Of a DNA stretch of 47,653 nt, positions 38,387-47,177 are shown piece after piece; positions within the stretch are counted from its first letter, which is position 1; each line of letters begins with the position of its first letter. This stretch comes from a virus: the IMG/VR virus record IMGVR_UViG_3300024239_000128, positions 1 to 47,653 of that record. One strand, written 5' to 3'. The notes beneath the pieces are model-generated. The model was given only the letters and a program-made list of their open reading frames with translations. It made no database searches and was not told the origin of the DNA. A program made the position numbers and the translations under genes.

Positions 38387-38997
38387 GCGACCCTCATGAA
38401 CGCATAGCTGCGAATACCTTCTCGGCCCAGCTCGGTTTCAGATTCGTTGTGTTCCATGCAGGCAAAGCCTCGCGCCTTCATCCAATCCACCAGTCCGCGG
38501 TGGCTGAAGTACCAGATATGCTCTCCCGGCTTATAGTGCCGGCTGCCAAGCACAACGTCGCCCTCTTCGAAGATAGGGATGGAGACGAACGCCCATTCCC
38601 GAACCTGCGCGAGCAGCGCTCCCGGATCCGGAATATGCTCCAGGCTGTCCCAGCAAGTGATGGCGTCAACCGGACGCGCATAGGGATCGCAAAAGGCGCC
38701 CCGTTGGCGCAGCCATTCGTTGGCTTCGACATTGACGTCGTAGCCCTGCGCGGCTGCATACTCGACAAAGCGCCCACCGCCGATACCGATATCAACTACC
38801 TGGCCGGCATAGTGCCGACGAACCAATGCCAGCCGCGATGCGGTCAGCAGCTCCCCCATCGGGGATGCGTCCCGCTGTCGGAATTCCTCCCAGTAGCTCG
38901 TGGTGTAGTCCATAGCCGGCCGGGGATGGAACCCCATGCCACGCTCAGGCCACCAGATCAGGGAGTCTTCGTAGCCAGTCGGCAAAGTCACTCGCAT
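38383..38997 (-). CDS. SAM-dependent methyltransferase in the head-tail module
   Basis: Up to 204 residues; an ATG at 38937 would remove the 53-base overlap with the upstream gene. Class I fold: VVDIGIGGGRF at 67-77, YDVNVEANEWL, CWDSLEHIPDPG (motif IV) and VREWAFVSIPIFEEG. It resembles O- or C-methyltransferases acting on sugars or small molecules, not DNA methylases. It sits with two sugar-related genes inside the structural module, an unusual site for such enzymes. Confidence 0.83.
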   Translation of the reverse strand: MRVTLPTGYEDSLIWWPERGMGFHPRPAMDYTTSYWEEFRQRDASPMGELLTASRLALVRRHYAGQVVDIGIGGGRFVEYAAAQGYDVNVEANEWLRQRGAFCDPYARPVDAITCWDSLEHIPDPGALLAQVREWAFVSIPIFEEGDVVLGSRHYKPGEHIWYFSHRGLVDWMKARGFACMEHNESETELGREGIRSYAFMRVA

Positions 38998-39790
38998 GGT
39001 TCTTGATTCGCTTGTCGCAGTTGTGCTGTTTATGCCGGCAACGGCAAAAGTTGTCCGGGACCGCGAACCGAATTCGGCTCAGGTCCATGTATTTCTCGTC
39101 TGTGATCAGTTCCGGGGCGTTGAATCCGCCCTGCCCCCCGCATATGACCCACGCGGGAACCTTCATCGCTATGGATGCGGGCAACATCCAGCCGATTCCG
39201 CCTATCACCGCTTGGGCATTACGAACCAGGGCCATAAGCTGGCGCACATTGAACTCGCCAGCGTGATAGACCTCGTCCGCGGGCGGCAGCTTCCCCACCG
39301 CCCACTCCTTACCCGCCTCCAGATCCGCCACCGAGATCACCCGGTAGCCTGCTGCTCGCGCAGTCTCGGCGACTTCAGCGATGTACATGGTCAGCGGGTT
39401 GCGCGCTTCCGCTACCCACTCTGCCCGCACAGTCGCCGGCCGAACTACGATGTACCGCCCAGATACCGGCGAAGGTCCGAAATCTGGCAGGTCAAACGAC
39501 CCAGGCGCCACGCCGAAGCATCGACGCATCCCGGTCACAATCCCAGCCGTGCCGTACTGCACCGTTACCACCGATTCCCGGGGCGGCTTCTCCCAGCGAG
39601 ATTCCTGCTGCAGCGCCATGTTCTTGGCCTGCGTCCTTAGCGACGTCTCAGCCTTAACGAACTTCACCCCTGGTAGGTCTTCGTACAGCTCAGGCCAGGG
39701 AGTTTCCAAGTAAACCGGCTCCTGCAACCGCTTCACAAAGGCCCGCTGGTAGATGTTGTCCCCCAGCCCCTTCATACCCCGTACTATCAA
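38945..39790 (-). CDS. Glycosyltransferase (GT9-like)
   Basis: 281 residues from a TTG at 39790, with GGAGG upstream and a TTGA overlap with the gene before; an ATG at 39775 is the alternative. It has RGMKGLGDNIYQRAFVKRL near the N-terminus, a Rossmann-like second half with YIVVRPATVRAEW and LMALVRNAQAVIGGIGWML, and a final Cys/His cluster (FCRCRHKQHNCD). The arrangement is that of heptosyltransferase-like GT9 enzymes. Target could be a virion protein or host surface glycan. Confidence 0.75.
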   Translation of the reverse strand: MIVRGMKGLGDNIYQRAFVKRLQEPVYLETPWPELYEDLPGVKFVKAETSLRTQAKNMALQQESRWEKPPRESVVTVQYGTAGIVTGMRRCFGVAPGSFDLPDFGPSPVSGRYIVVRPATVRAEWVAEARNPLTMYIAEVAETARAAGYRVISVADLEAGKEWAVGKLPPADEVYHAGEFNVRQLMALVRNAQAVIGGIGWMLPASIAMKVPAWVICGGQGGFNAPELITDEKYMDLSRIRFAVPDNFCRCRHKQHNCDKRIKNHASDFADWLRRLPDLVA

Positions 39791-40278
39791 GCTGCCTCCA
39801 TTGGGAAGCAGTCCAACGCCGACCCGGGCGTACAGTTCACAACATCGACGCTCGGATTCGCCCGAGCCCAATCCCGGAACTGCTGCAGGTGTACCGCTCG
39901 CCGATGTGGCTTCGTATTGACCAGACCGTTGGTGTATTCACCGAAGTAATGTGATCCATGCATGTCGAATCCGTACAGCCGAATCCGGGTAGCGCCAAGG
40001 TTCACGGCCACCTGCAGCGCAAGGACACCGCTCGCCCACTGTGTGTTGCCAGGGCGGCAGCGCTCCACGCCAGGAAACTCACTGCTCGAAAACCTGCGCC
40101 CCGCAAAGCTCATCGCCTCTGGGTAGGCCCGCCACCAAGCCCGGTCATTCGCAGCTAGGAAGTCGGCCCACGGGGCCAGCTCAAACACATTGCTGACCAC
40201 CCCGACGCGCTCACCGCGCAGGGATTCGGCCAGGTCACGGCTCATGCTCGGACCCGGGGCCAACAACACAAACTCCAA
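39787..40278 (-). CDS. DUF115/MptE-like sugar-related protein
   Basis: 163 residues: VLLAPGPSMSRDLAESLRGE near the start (the APGPS loop), VVSNVFELAPWADFLAANDRAWW, and YGFDMHGSHYFGEY toward the end. These segments recur in a family of small phage proteins related to DUF115/MptE-type motility-glycan proteins. It forms a unit with the next two genes. Exact reaction unknown. Confidence 0.7.
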   Translation of the reverse strand: MEFVLLAPGPSMSRDLAESLRGERVGVVSNVFELAPWADFLAANDRAWWRAYPEAMSFAGRRFSSSEFPGVERCRPGNTQWASGVLALQVAVNLGATRIRLYGFDMHGSHYFGEYTNGLVNTKPHRRAVHLQQFRDWARANPSVDVVNCTPGSALDCFPMEAA

Positions 40279-40279
40279 T

Positions 40280-40615
40280 TCAGCCCTCGTTCACACCCGT
40301 GCCGACCGGCAGGGTGATGTATTCCAGCCCGCTTTCCTTATCAGGTAGCACGCCGCGGATGTTGTACACCGCGCCTCGATGAGTAATACGGTCGGTGGCC
40401 AGGATGTCTCGATTCCGGATAGTGATGCGTGCAGTAACTTCGGACTGACCCGCCGCCGATTGGACGAACTCCCGGACCGAAAGCGGTTCAATTCCCGCCC
40501 AGACCTTGGCAATCTCCGTCCAGCTTTCGGTGACAGCGCCGGTGACTGGATCCTGCGTCACTTCGAAACGCTCAATGGCAACCCGATGGCGAAGTCGGCC
40601 GGCTTCCAAGCTCAT
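40280..40615 (-). CDS. Head-tail joining protein
   Basis: 111 residues from the ATG at 40615 (MSLEAGRLRHRVAIERF), overlapping the upstream gene by 4 bases. It follows the phage head-tail joining family: RHRVAIERFEVTQDPVTGAV, then WTEIAKVWAGIEPLS and YNIRGVLPDKESGLEYI. It seals the neck. Confidence 0.9.
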   Translation of the reverse strand: MSLEAGRLRHRVAIERFEVTQDPVTGAVTESWTEIAKVWAGIEPLSVREFVQSAAGQSEVTARITIRNRDILATDRITHRGAVYNIRGVLPDKESGLEYITLPVGTGVNEG

Positions 40616-40986
40616 TGAACGGTACTCTTTCGCAGACCTGACAACAGACTGGTGGCGCCAGCGCCAAGCACGAATCCATACCCCCAATGGGAAGGGACAG
40701 CGCCCGCTTCGGACCCGTCACGGTAACGATATTGCTGGGCCAACTCGACTAGGACAGCGGCCTTCACTGCAAACTTTGGAATCGCGTCTCCGTTGGAGTC
40801 CACCGCAGGGATTGGATTGCCGGCGCTATCGAGATCGCCTGAAGGTTCATACGCCCGCCATGCATCCTTAAGCCAAGTGAAAACGGCATCTTCCACGGCA
40901 GGAATCCATGTGGCGAACCATGGGTCATCATCCACAGAATCAACCCGCAGATGCATTCGGGCTTCTTCGACGGTCACCAGGCTCAT
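40612..40986 (-). CDS. Head-tail connector (gp6-like)
   Basis: 124 residues: VTVEEARMHLRVD-type N-terminus, PWFATWIPAVEDAVFTWL helix and ALVELAQQYRYRDG, the form of HK97 gp6 connectors that dock under the portal. A Gly/Asp insert in the middle (DLDSAGNPIPAVDSNG) is a local addition. Confidence 0.87.
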   Translation of the reverse strand: MSLVTVEEARMHLRVDSVDDDPWFATWIPAVEDAVFTWLKDAWRAYEPSGDLDSAGNPIPAVDSNGDAIPKFAVKAAVLVELAQQYRYRDGSEAGAVPSHWGYGFVLGAGATSLLSGLRKSTVQ

Positions 40987-41753
40987 GCTTGATCCTTCAG
41001 CTTGATCGGGACCTCAGGCGTAGCATCCTTGCCTTTCTGGCCGCGTTCGCCATCACGTCCCTTTCGGGCGGCAATTACCCAGTCTTCGCCCGCAGCGTCG
41101 GGCTTGGCGGGAGTATCCTTCTTGGCGATCCACAGCGAACCATCATGTACCCAGGCCTCACCCGCCTTCGCCTTCGTACCTTCGCGCCAGTACCCGCCTG
41201 GGCGGATCCCGCCGGCAGGATAGCGGATCTCCTTCACCCGGCCAGCGCAGGAAGCTTTGATCCGCACTTCGTGCGTTTCGTCCAGGTATTCCAGCTCGAA
41301 GGCGTCCAATCCGATACCATCTGCCCCGTCCTTGCCGTCACGGCCGTCGCGCCCGTCGGACCCGACCACCGGGCCGAGGTTCTTGACTTCGCCGTTGCTC
41401 ATCGTGAGTAGTAACGATCCTTCGCGGTCGATCATGGCTCCCGCCATCCCAATGCCGTCCGCGCCATTCATGCCGTCCTCACCTTTATCGCCACGGTCGC
41501 CGTCCTTCCCGTCGGTCCCGTCCTTGCCATGCACGACGGGAATGGACTTAACGGCCTCGTCAATCATCTTCTTGACGGCCTCCATGTCGCAATCCTTACC
41601 GTCACGGCCATCAGTGCCGTCTTTTCCGGAAATGGGCTGCGGCATGTCGGCAAGCTGGGCTTTCAAACGTGCAATCTCGTCCTTCAGAGGCTGCACCGCC
41701 TTGATGATCGCATCGCCCATGGCTTGGCCGAACAGTTCAGGGTCAAACGACAT
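40983..41753 (-). CDS. Collagen-like Gly-X-Y protein beside the portal
   Basis: 256 residues. An N-terminal helical region (PELFGQAMGDAIIKAVQ) is followed by runs of Gly-X-Y triplets: GKDGTDGRDGKD, GKDGTDGKDGDRGDKGEDG and GSDGRDGRDGKDGADG, with a last GRDGERGQKGKD near the C-terminus. Between them is a beta-like domain with YWREGTKAKAGEAWVHDGSL, which resembles carbohydrate-binding modules seen at fibre ends. It overlaps the portal gene by 11 bases. It may be a trimeric head fibre or connector-associated protein. Confidence 0.8.
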   Translation of the reverse strand: MSFDPELFGQAMGDAIIKAVQPLKDEIARLKAQLADMPQPISGKDGTDGRDGKDCDMEAVKKMIDEAVKSIPVVHGKDGTDGKDGDRGDKGEDGMNGADGIGMAGAMIDREGSLLLTMSNGEVKNLGPVVGSDGRDGRDGKDGADGIGLDAFELEYLDETHEVRIKASCAGRVKEIRYPAGGIRPGGYWREGTKAKAGEAWVHDGSLWIAKKDTPAKPDAAGEDWVIAARKGRDGERGQKGKDATPEVPIKLKDQA

Positions 41754-43122
41754 AGGTAGGCTCCAGGGCTTTCTTCATTGCGGCGATAGCCTTATGGGTA
41801 CCTGCAAAGGCGCGCAATTCTTCAATATCAGGGTCAGGCTCGGGCGCTTGAGCAGGCGTGGCCGCAGGTTGCATGGCGGGATCCCACTCTTTACGGTCTG
41901 CAAGCATGCCCAACGGATAGTCCTGGTTCTGGCCCCACAGCGTGTTACCGCCAGCAGTCGGCGCCAGGTTGAAGGGTCGGCGACCCTCGTCAGGCGTCTT
42001 GATCATGGCGCCTACCAGCTTCGTGTTGATGTCTGCCTTCTTGGCTTCGTCCATGCGCAGCAGGGGCTCAGTATCCAGCTCGATTCCCAACGGACGGGTA
42101 ACTTTCAGGCCATCGTCCAGCAGATCTTCCATGTGCTGAATGGGGGCCTGCAGTGCATCGCTGTAGTACATGAGGTTCACGCCGTCAACGCCGAGGCCGG
42201 ACGGGATCGTTCCAATCCCGACCTTGAACGGCGGGATCCCGAACGGCTGGCAGATCTGCTCGTCGCTATAGCGCATCTGCTCAATCATCTGAGCATCGAT
42301 GCTCTTCATGGCGAATGGGGTGAACTTCATGTCGGCGCCGATGATGGCCACCTTTCCGGACTTCCCGTCCGAGAATTCCTTATTCCAATATTCTTGAACT
42401 GCCTTGGCGTCTTCCTCTTTCATGCCCGCGGGCGCGGTCAGGAGGCCACCAGGCTGAGCGTTGTTCGCGAAGAACTCCGTCGCCGACCGCATGATCTTCA
42501 TGTTCTTCAGCGCGGGCCAGTGGGCTGCAGCCAAGGGCGGAACCCCAATCAGGGGATGGTGGACCGTCATGCAGCGGTCGTGGATGATCTCACTCGCCGG
42601 AACAATCAAATTCTCAGCCGGATAACCCTCCGGCAGGCTGTTGAGCTTATCGGTCTGCAGCTGGTAGAACACAGCGCCCGAATCCGACACCATCGGCAGC
42701 ACGCGCTCAGGATCCAGCACGTACAGTTCCGTCACCACCCCACGGCCATCGCGGCGCTTCAGGATGTAGGCGTTCCCCTGGGTCAGTTTCGTAATGATCC
42801 AGTACTCGCGGAACTGGGCCGGTGTCTGAAACCCGTTAGGCTTGCGAAGCACAGGGTCATATGCCGGATTGCTGACTTCGGTCCACACGCCGTTATCGTC
42901 ACGACTACGCAAAGAGAATGGCAGCTTGCCGATATCCGACGAGATTCGGTAAATGCAGGCATACAACGTCGGATAGGTGATCAGGTCTCCCTGTTTCTCC
43001 TCGATGTTGCGCTGCCAAGCTCCAGCGAACGGCTCGCTGATGATCCGCCACGCATTGCGCCACGTTCCGCCAACGGTCTCCATCGCCTTCTGATGCCCGA
43101 AGGTGAACCCGAGAATCCTCAC
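41743..43122 (-). CDS. Portal protein (HK97 family)
   Basis: 459 residues with the HK97-portal layout: LYACIYRISSDIGKLPFSL, NAYILKRRDGRGVVTELYVL, EIIHDRCMTVHHPLIGVPPL, and the clip region with FGIPPFKVGIG and LGIELDTEPLLRMDEA. It forms the dodecameric gate at the head vertex. The last 60 residues are Pro/Ala-rich and unstructured. Confidence 0.95.
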   Translation of the reverse strand: MRILGFTFGHQKAMETVGGTWRNAWRIISEPFAGAWQRNIEEKQGDLITYPTLYACIYRISSDIGKLPFSLRSRDDNGVWTEVSNPAYDPVLRKPNGFQTPAQFREYWIITKLTQGNAYILKRRDGRGVVTELYVLDPERVLPMVSDSGAVFYQLQTDKLNSLPEGYPAENLIVPASEIIHDRCMTVHHPLIGVPPLAAAHWPALKNMKIMRSATEFFANNAQPGGLLTAPAGMKEEDAKAVQEYWNKEFSDGKSGKVAIIGADMKFTPFAMKSIDAQMIEQMRYSDEQICQPFGIPPFKVGIGTIPSGLGVDGVNLMYYSDALQAPIQHMEDLLDDGLKVTRPLGIELDTEPLLRMDEAKKADINTKLVGAMIKTPDEGRRPFNLAPTAGGNTLWGQNQDYPLGMLADRKEWDPAMQPAATPAQAPEPDPDIEELRAFAGTHKAIAAMKKALEPTYVV

Positions 43123-43403
43123 TCGGTGGCCTCACGCAGGGCTGCGCGCACCTTGTCCGCACCGGCCTTGTGATGCACCTTCACGCCTCGCTCGCGGGCA
43201 AGCGCGTGGAGCGCTTCACCATCCAGGGCGTCCAGGTCGACGTCCTCGTTCGAGACAGCAGAGCCCGCAACGACCACAGGACGAGCCGCCGCCATATCTC
43301 GGGTCAGGTAGGTACCCTTTCCCAGACGTTGCAGCAGTTCGGCATCCCGAGCAGACAGCATCCGTTCACGCCCGTTGTTGTAGGTGAAGGTCACTTTTTG
43401 CAT
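43119..43403 (-). CDS. Small head protein, unknown
   Basis: 94 residues between capsid and portal, overlapping the portal start by 4 bases. N-terminal beta hairpin (VTFTYNNGRERML), then a SAP/Rho-N-like C-terminus (LDGEALHALARERGVKVHHK). Possibly a head-completion or decoration protein. Confidence 0.6.
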   Translation of the reverse strand: MQKVTFTYNNGRERMLSARDAELLQRLGKGTYLTRDMAAARPVVVAGSAVSNEDVDLDALDGEALHALARERGVKVHHKAGADKVRAALREATE

Positions 43404-43424
43404 GTCAGTCCTTTCGTCTTGCAG

Positions 43425-43450
43425 AAGGGGCCTCCCTTCGGAAGCCCCTT
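43425..43450 (-). terminator. Hairpin after the capsid gene
   Basis: AAGGGGC and GCCCCTT with an inner TCC/GGA pairing form a stable hairpin 16 bases after the capsid stop. No long T-run follows, so it may stabilise the mRNA end or attenuate rather than fully stop. Confidence 0.6.
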
Positions 43451-43465
43451 GAACCTGACGGCTGA

Positions 43466-44863
43466 TTAGGCGCAGGGGTTCCAGTTCGCGTTCGCCCAGA
43501 CTACCGCTTGCGGGCGGCGCTTGGCGAAGTTGATGAAGCGTTCCACCAGGAACGCCACGCTGTTGGTCTGGAACATCGACACCACTTGAGCCGCCGTGGG
43601 CGTGGTGCTGTTCATGGTCGGCGCGTCGTCCATAACCAGGGAAGCCTGGTCGGACATCGACACCTGCACGCCGCCTTCGTCACCGAGGAAGATCTCGTCG
43701 CCCTTGATCAGCATCACCACCGAACCGCTCGAATCGGTCGGGATGTACTGGGACGTGAAGACCGGCAGGCCCATGAACGTGCCGCCCGTGGGGGTGACGC
43801 CCGGGAAGGCAGGAGCGCCCATCGCATTGACCGCCGACGACAGGTCGATAGCGACGGTTTCCGGCATGACCCAGAAGGCACCCGCCACGCTCAGGTTGTC
43901 GCCAACCAGCTCCTTCAGCATCGCCGCAGCGTCGCAGCGGATGCCTTCGACGCTACCGTCACCGGTCAGCGTCAGCGGCGTCACGCCGTTGCGAATGCCG
44001 GCCGGAGTCGATCCGGCCACGGCGGCCGATGCGCTCACGAAGGTGCCGTCGATTGCGGCGTTGACCGAGCGGGCCAGTTCGTCACGAATCAGCGCGTCCG
44101 CAGCCACAGAAGCACGGTTCAGGAGTTCCTTGGTGGCTGCAGCGATTGCCGCGACCTTCAGGGGCTCCAGCTTGGTCTTCGTGTAGGTCCACTGCGTCAG
44201 GGGCTTGGCAGCACCTTCAGCGGTCCACTTGGCCGCGCCGGCCGAACCCTGGATCATCACTGGAGTATCGAACGGCAGGCGGCGCAGGCGGTCGCTGATC
44301 TGGCCGACCACCGAACGGGCACGCAGGTATTCCACGAAGTCGGCGAAGTAACCGCCACCTTCGAGAATCAGATTGCCTGCCCAGGTGGCGTTGCCGCTGT
44401 TGGCTGCGGGCACAGCTGCCTTCGTGAACGACTTGACCAGGGCCTCGTCGTCCGGGTAGATCGACTTGGCGATCTGCGCCGGGTCCATGTGCTCGATGTG
44501 GGCGATAGCCTTCACCCGAGCCACCCGGGCAAAACCCATGCCGGGCTCCAGCTTTTCCGTGTTCTTCACCTGCACGGGCAGTCGGTCAGCACCGCCAACG
44601 GCGATCTTTTCCGACTTCTCCTTGCCGTCGATAGGCTTCGCGGACGCCTTGTCAGCTTTCTCGATATCAGCCAGGCGCGAGTAGCGGGCGATGTCATCGT
44701 CCAGGCGCTTGATCTCTCCTTGCAGCGTGTCGAACTGCTCGGCCTCACCCGAATCCATGGAGCGGGACTCGTCGGCAGCCTTGCGGGCGATGGACTTGGA
44801 TTCTTCGACCTTGGCGGCGCGCGTGGCCTGCAGGTCAGCAACTTGCTCAGCAAACGTCTTCAT
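43466..44863 (-). CDS. Major capsid protein (HK97 fold)
   Basis: 465 residues from the ATG at 44863 (AAGGAGA upstream). The first 110 residues are a coiled-coil delta domain (TRAAKVEESKSIARKAADES, then LDDDIARYSRLADIEK) that acts as scaffold and is removed by the protease. The rest shows HK97 features: N-arm, spine helix region with LLNRASVAADALIRDELARSV, P-domain and WANANWNPCA end. No separate scaffold gene is present. Confidence 0.95.
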   Translation of the reverse strand: MKTFAEQVADLQATRAAKVEESKSIARKAADESRSMDSGEAEQFDTLQGEIKRLDDDIARYSRLADIEKADKASAKPIDGKEKSEKIAVGGADRLPVQVKNTEKLEPGMGFARVARVKAIAHIEHMDPAQIAKSIYPDDEALVKSFTKAAVPAANSGNATWAGNLILEGGGYFADFVEYLRARSVVGQISDRLRRLPFDTPVMIQGSAGAAKWTAEGAAKPLTQWTYTKTKLEPLKVAAIAAATKELLNRASVAADALIRDELARSVNAAIDGTFVSASAAVAGSTPAGIRNGVTPLTLTGDGSVEGIRCDAAAMLKELVGDNLSVAGAFWVMPETVAIDLSSAVNAMGAPAFPGVTPTGGTFMGLPVFTSQYIPTDSSGSVVMLIKGDEIFLGDEGGVQVSMSDQASLVMDDAPTMNSTTPTAAQVVSMFQTNSVAFLVERFINFAKRRPQAVVWANANWNPCA

Positions 44864-44878
44864 GACGTCTCCTTCAAA

Positions 44879-44937
44879 TGAAAAAACCGCCACTGGGGCG
44901 GTTCAGATGTCAGAAAGCCGCCTCGAGGGCGGCTCGT
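44879..44937 (-). terminator. Tandem terminators between protease and capsid
   Basis: Minus-strand order: AGCCGCC-CTCGA-GGCGGCT followed by TTCT (44937-44911), then AACCGCC-CCAGT-GGCGGTT followed by TTTT (44905-44879). They separate the protease gene from the capsid gene. Read-through or processing must feed capsid expression. Confidence 0.75.
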
Positions 44938-44988
44938 GTAGGGCTGATCAGTGCGGCCGGCGTGCAACGGCAGGCGGCGGATCAAAAG

Positions 44989-45543
44989 TTAGGCGCGGAC
45001 CAGTCGGACGGCGCCGTTAAGATTTGCGGTTTGCTCGGTGCTCTTGATGAGAGACACCGGACGGTTAATAAGAATCCGGCGATCCAAGGACTTGATTGCC
45101 TGGATGGTCGCGGAGGCGTTGGCCGGAACGGTAACGGCACTCAGTTCGTAGATTTCATACTCGCGAAACCGGATTCCACCCTCGCTCATGTAGTCAAAGG
45201 CCGTCGGGTTGAACCCGATGGACGTCCCCTTCACCAAGCGTGCCTTGATGGCTTGCCACGCCATATCAACGATGTCTTTCAGTGGGCCTGGCTCAGAGAT
45301 CTTCGCGATACTTGCAACAAAGCCAATTCCTGCCTTCGTCGGCGCGCTCAGCCGGGCCTCGCCGATGGGCATGTCGTGGCGATGTTGCCAAAGCAAGGGG
45401 ATCACCGGTGCAAACTTGGCCCCCAGCGGCTCCACGATGTCCCCACTTCGATCCGGCTCAGGGGTCGTGGCCACGCCCGAAATCTCGCGCTTGTCCTCAT
45501 CGATCGCCTTGATTTCCAGAAGGCTATAGGCTCGGTTCGTCAT
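44989..45543 (-). CDS. Prohead protease (S78/U35)
   Basis: 184 residues. Catalytic His54 (LLWQHRHDMPIG) and Ser108 (VKGTSIGFNP), with LYELSAVTVPANASA-type end (here IYELSAVTVPANASA), match caudoviral prohead proteases. It removes the delta domain of the capsid during maturation. Placed right before the capsid gene. Confidence 0.93.
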   Translation of the reverse strand: MTNRAYSLLEIKAIDEDKREISGVATTPEPDRSGDIVEPLGAKFAPVIPLLWQHRHDMPIGEARLSAPTKAGIGFVASIAKISEPGPLKDIVDMAWQAIKARLVKGTSIGFNPTAFDYMSEGGIRFREYEIYELSAVTVPANASATIQAIKSLDRRILINRPVSLIKSTEQTANLNGAVRLVRA

Positions 45544-45661
45544 GTTTGGATTGCTCCATCTTGGCGAGTCTGGCCTTAGCCTTCTCGCACATCCTTGTCA
45601 TGCCGCGCCGGCACAGCCACGCGACCAGTTTCCGTTGCCGGTTAATGCAGCCTTGACACAT
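45524..45661 (-). CDS. Small Cys-rich protein between terminase and protease
   Basis: 45 residues from the ATG at 45661, one base after the TerL stop, and overlapping the protease start by 20 bases. Begins MCQGCINRQRK and includes WLCRRGMTRMCEKA: four Cys in two pairs, highly basic. The tight fit supports it. Possible zinc-binding packaging factor; function unknown. Confidence 0.55.
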   Translation of the reverse strand: MCQGCINRQRKLVAWLCRRGMTRMCEKAKARLAKMEQSKHDEPSL

Positions 45662-45662
45662 G

Positions 45663-47177
45663 TCAGCCCGCCGTTGCCAGGATGAGTTTCCGAACAGGTT
45701 CCTGCTCTTGAGGCATCGCCGCTACCGCCATTGCCAGCGAAACCATGCCGTCAATCCGGCCCGACGATTTCGCTTTCGTGAACTTTCTATTACCGGCCGG
45801 ATCCTGAACGATTGCAGCGTTCATCGCGCACATCGTCAGCACCGGGTGCTCGCCGTGTTTCAGCTTTCCACCCAGCAGACGGGCTTCCAGCTCGCGCAGC
45901 GCCGGGCTCATCGACATGAACCCCTGGCCGAACTCTACAAACTTCGCCAGTTCTTCTTCTGTGAATCCAACCCGGACGAGCCACGGCTTCAGGAACCGCA
46001 TCATGGCCCGGTCAAAAGCCAGTGCCACGACATGACAGGTGTCGAACACTTTGCGCAGCTCGTGAGCAATGAACTCGTACTCAATTGCCCGGCCAGGCGT
46101 AGTGAGCAGCAGCCCCTGATCGGCCCACACGTCGTATGGGACCCGGTCATTGCGGGACTTCTCCGCTAACCCTTCCTCCGGCAGCCAGAATCGCGGGTGG
46201 ACGTCGCCCTCTTCCGACACCAGAACCAGAGACGTCAAGTCCGACACGCTGGACAAATCCAGCCCGCCGTACACTGTCTTGCCTTCCAACGGCTCCGGCT
46301 GCGCGCCGTTCTCTTCCCAGATAGCCCGGGACACAAACGGGTTGTGCGCCTCCACCCTCTGATTCAGGATCAGGTTCCGGTATGAGTTCTCCCGGCTAGG
46401 CATGCGCTTGGCGTCTGCCGCCTGGCGCCTTACCTCGTCCTGATTCATGAAGTCGTCAAAGTGCGGATTCGCCGCTCTGATCGCTTCGTCCGAAAACGGC
46501 TCCAGGTCCATCGGCGCCGTATGCAGCACCACCTTCTGCCGCGGGTCTGCGCCCGTGAGGGCATCGTCAATCAGCAAACTAAGCAAGTCCGCGTCGGTCG
46601 GCGCCTGCGTGCTGATCACGATCGACAATGGCGAATCCTGCGCCGCGCTAGCCGTCTCCAGCGCCTCATACAGCTCGAACCGCGGCCCGCGCACCTGGCC
46701 CAGCTCGTCGTGAATGGTGAAGGCCGGGCTCAGCCCGTAGGCGGTGCTGGCTTCGGCCGACAGCGCCCGATACAGCGTCCCCATCTCCGTGCAGAACAAC
46801 TGCTTGGCCGTGTCCCGGATCAGCACGTATTCCGACAGATCCGGCGACATGCGCACCACCTTGGCGGCCAGGGCAAACAGGATAGCGGCCTGTTCCCGGG
46901 ACTGCGCCGCGCTGTAAAGCTGGCTGTTCGGCTTTGCCTCAGGCCCGCACAAGTGCAGGAGAAGGAGAAACGCCGATAGCGCCGTCTTGGCGTTCTTCCG
47001 AGCCATGCTCAGGATGAACAGCCGCGTCGGCGTGTCGTATATCTGCTTGATCCAGCCACGCTGGTGCTTCGTCAGCTTTACCGGCTTGCCTACCAATTTC
47101 CCTTCGGGGATTCGGCAGTACTGCTCGATCCAAGCGATGTTGCGGTCGCCCCGCGTTAGGCGTCGACGAGTTCCCAA
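45663..47177 (-). CDS. Large terminase subunit (TerL)
   Basis: 504 residues. ATPase part: Walker A-like ARKNAKT at 59-65, Walker B followed by HDELGQ (FTIHDELGQV). Nuclease part: YGGLDLSSVSDLTSL with the metal-binding Asp and a late FDRAMMRFL segment. It belongs to the HK97-type cos-cutting terminases. It cuts concatemers and pumps DNA into proheads with TerS and, likely, HNH. It overlaps TerS by 22 bases. Confidence 0.95.
   Translation of the reverse strand: MGTRRRLTRGDRNIAWIEQYCRIPEGKLVGKPVKLTKHQRGWIKQIYDTPTRLFILSMARKNAKTALSAFLLLLHLCGPEAKPNSQLYSAAQSREQAAILFALAAKVVRMSPDLSEYVLIRDTAKQLFCTEMGTLYRALSAEASTAYGLSPAFTIHDELGQVRGPRFELYEALETASAAQDSPLSIVISTQAPTDADLLSLLIDDALTGADPRQKVVLHTAPMDLEPFSDEAIRAANPHFDDFMNQDEVRRQAADAKRMPSRENSYRNLILNQRVEAHNPFVSRAIWEENGAQPEPLEGKTVYGGLDLSSVSDLTSLVLVSEEGDVHPRFWLPEEGLAEKSRNDRVPYDVWADQGLLLTTPGRAIEYEFIAHELRKVFDTCHVVALAFDRAMMRFLKPWLVRVGFTEEELAKFVEFGQGFMSMSPALRELEARLLGGKLKHGEHPVLTMCAMNAAIVQDPAGNRKFTKAKSSGRIDGMVSLAMAVAAMPQEQEPVRKLILATAG

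Noticed and set aside
41257-43173. 638-codon plus-strand frame
   Set aside because: It runs antisense to the collagen-like and portal genes, both firmly identified; the composition is that of a GC-rich shadow frame.
43508-44881. 457-codon plus-strand frame
   Set aside because: Antisense to the major capsid gene; rich in Arg, His and Gly as expected for a reverse-frame artefact.
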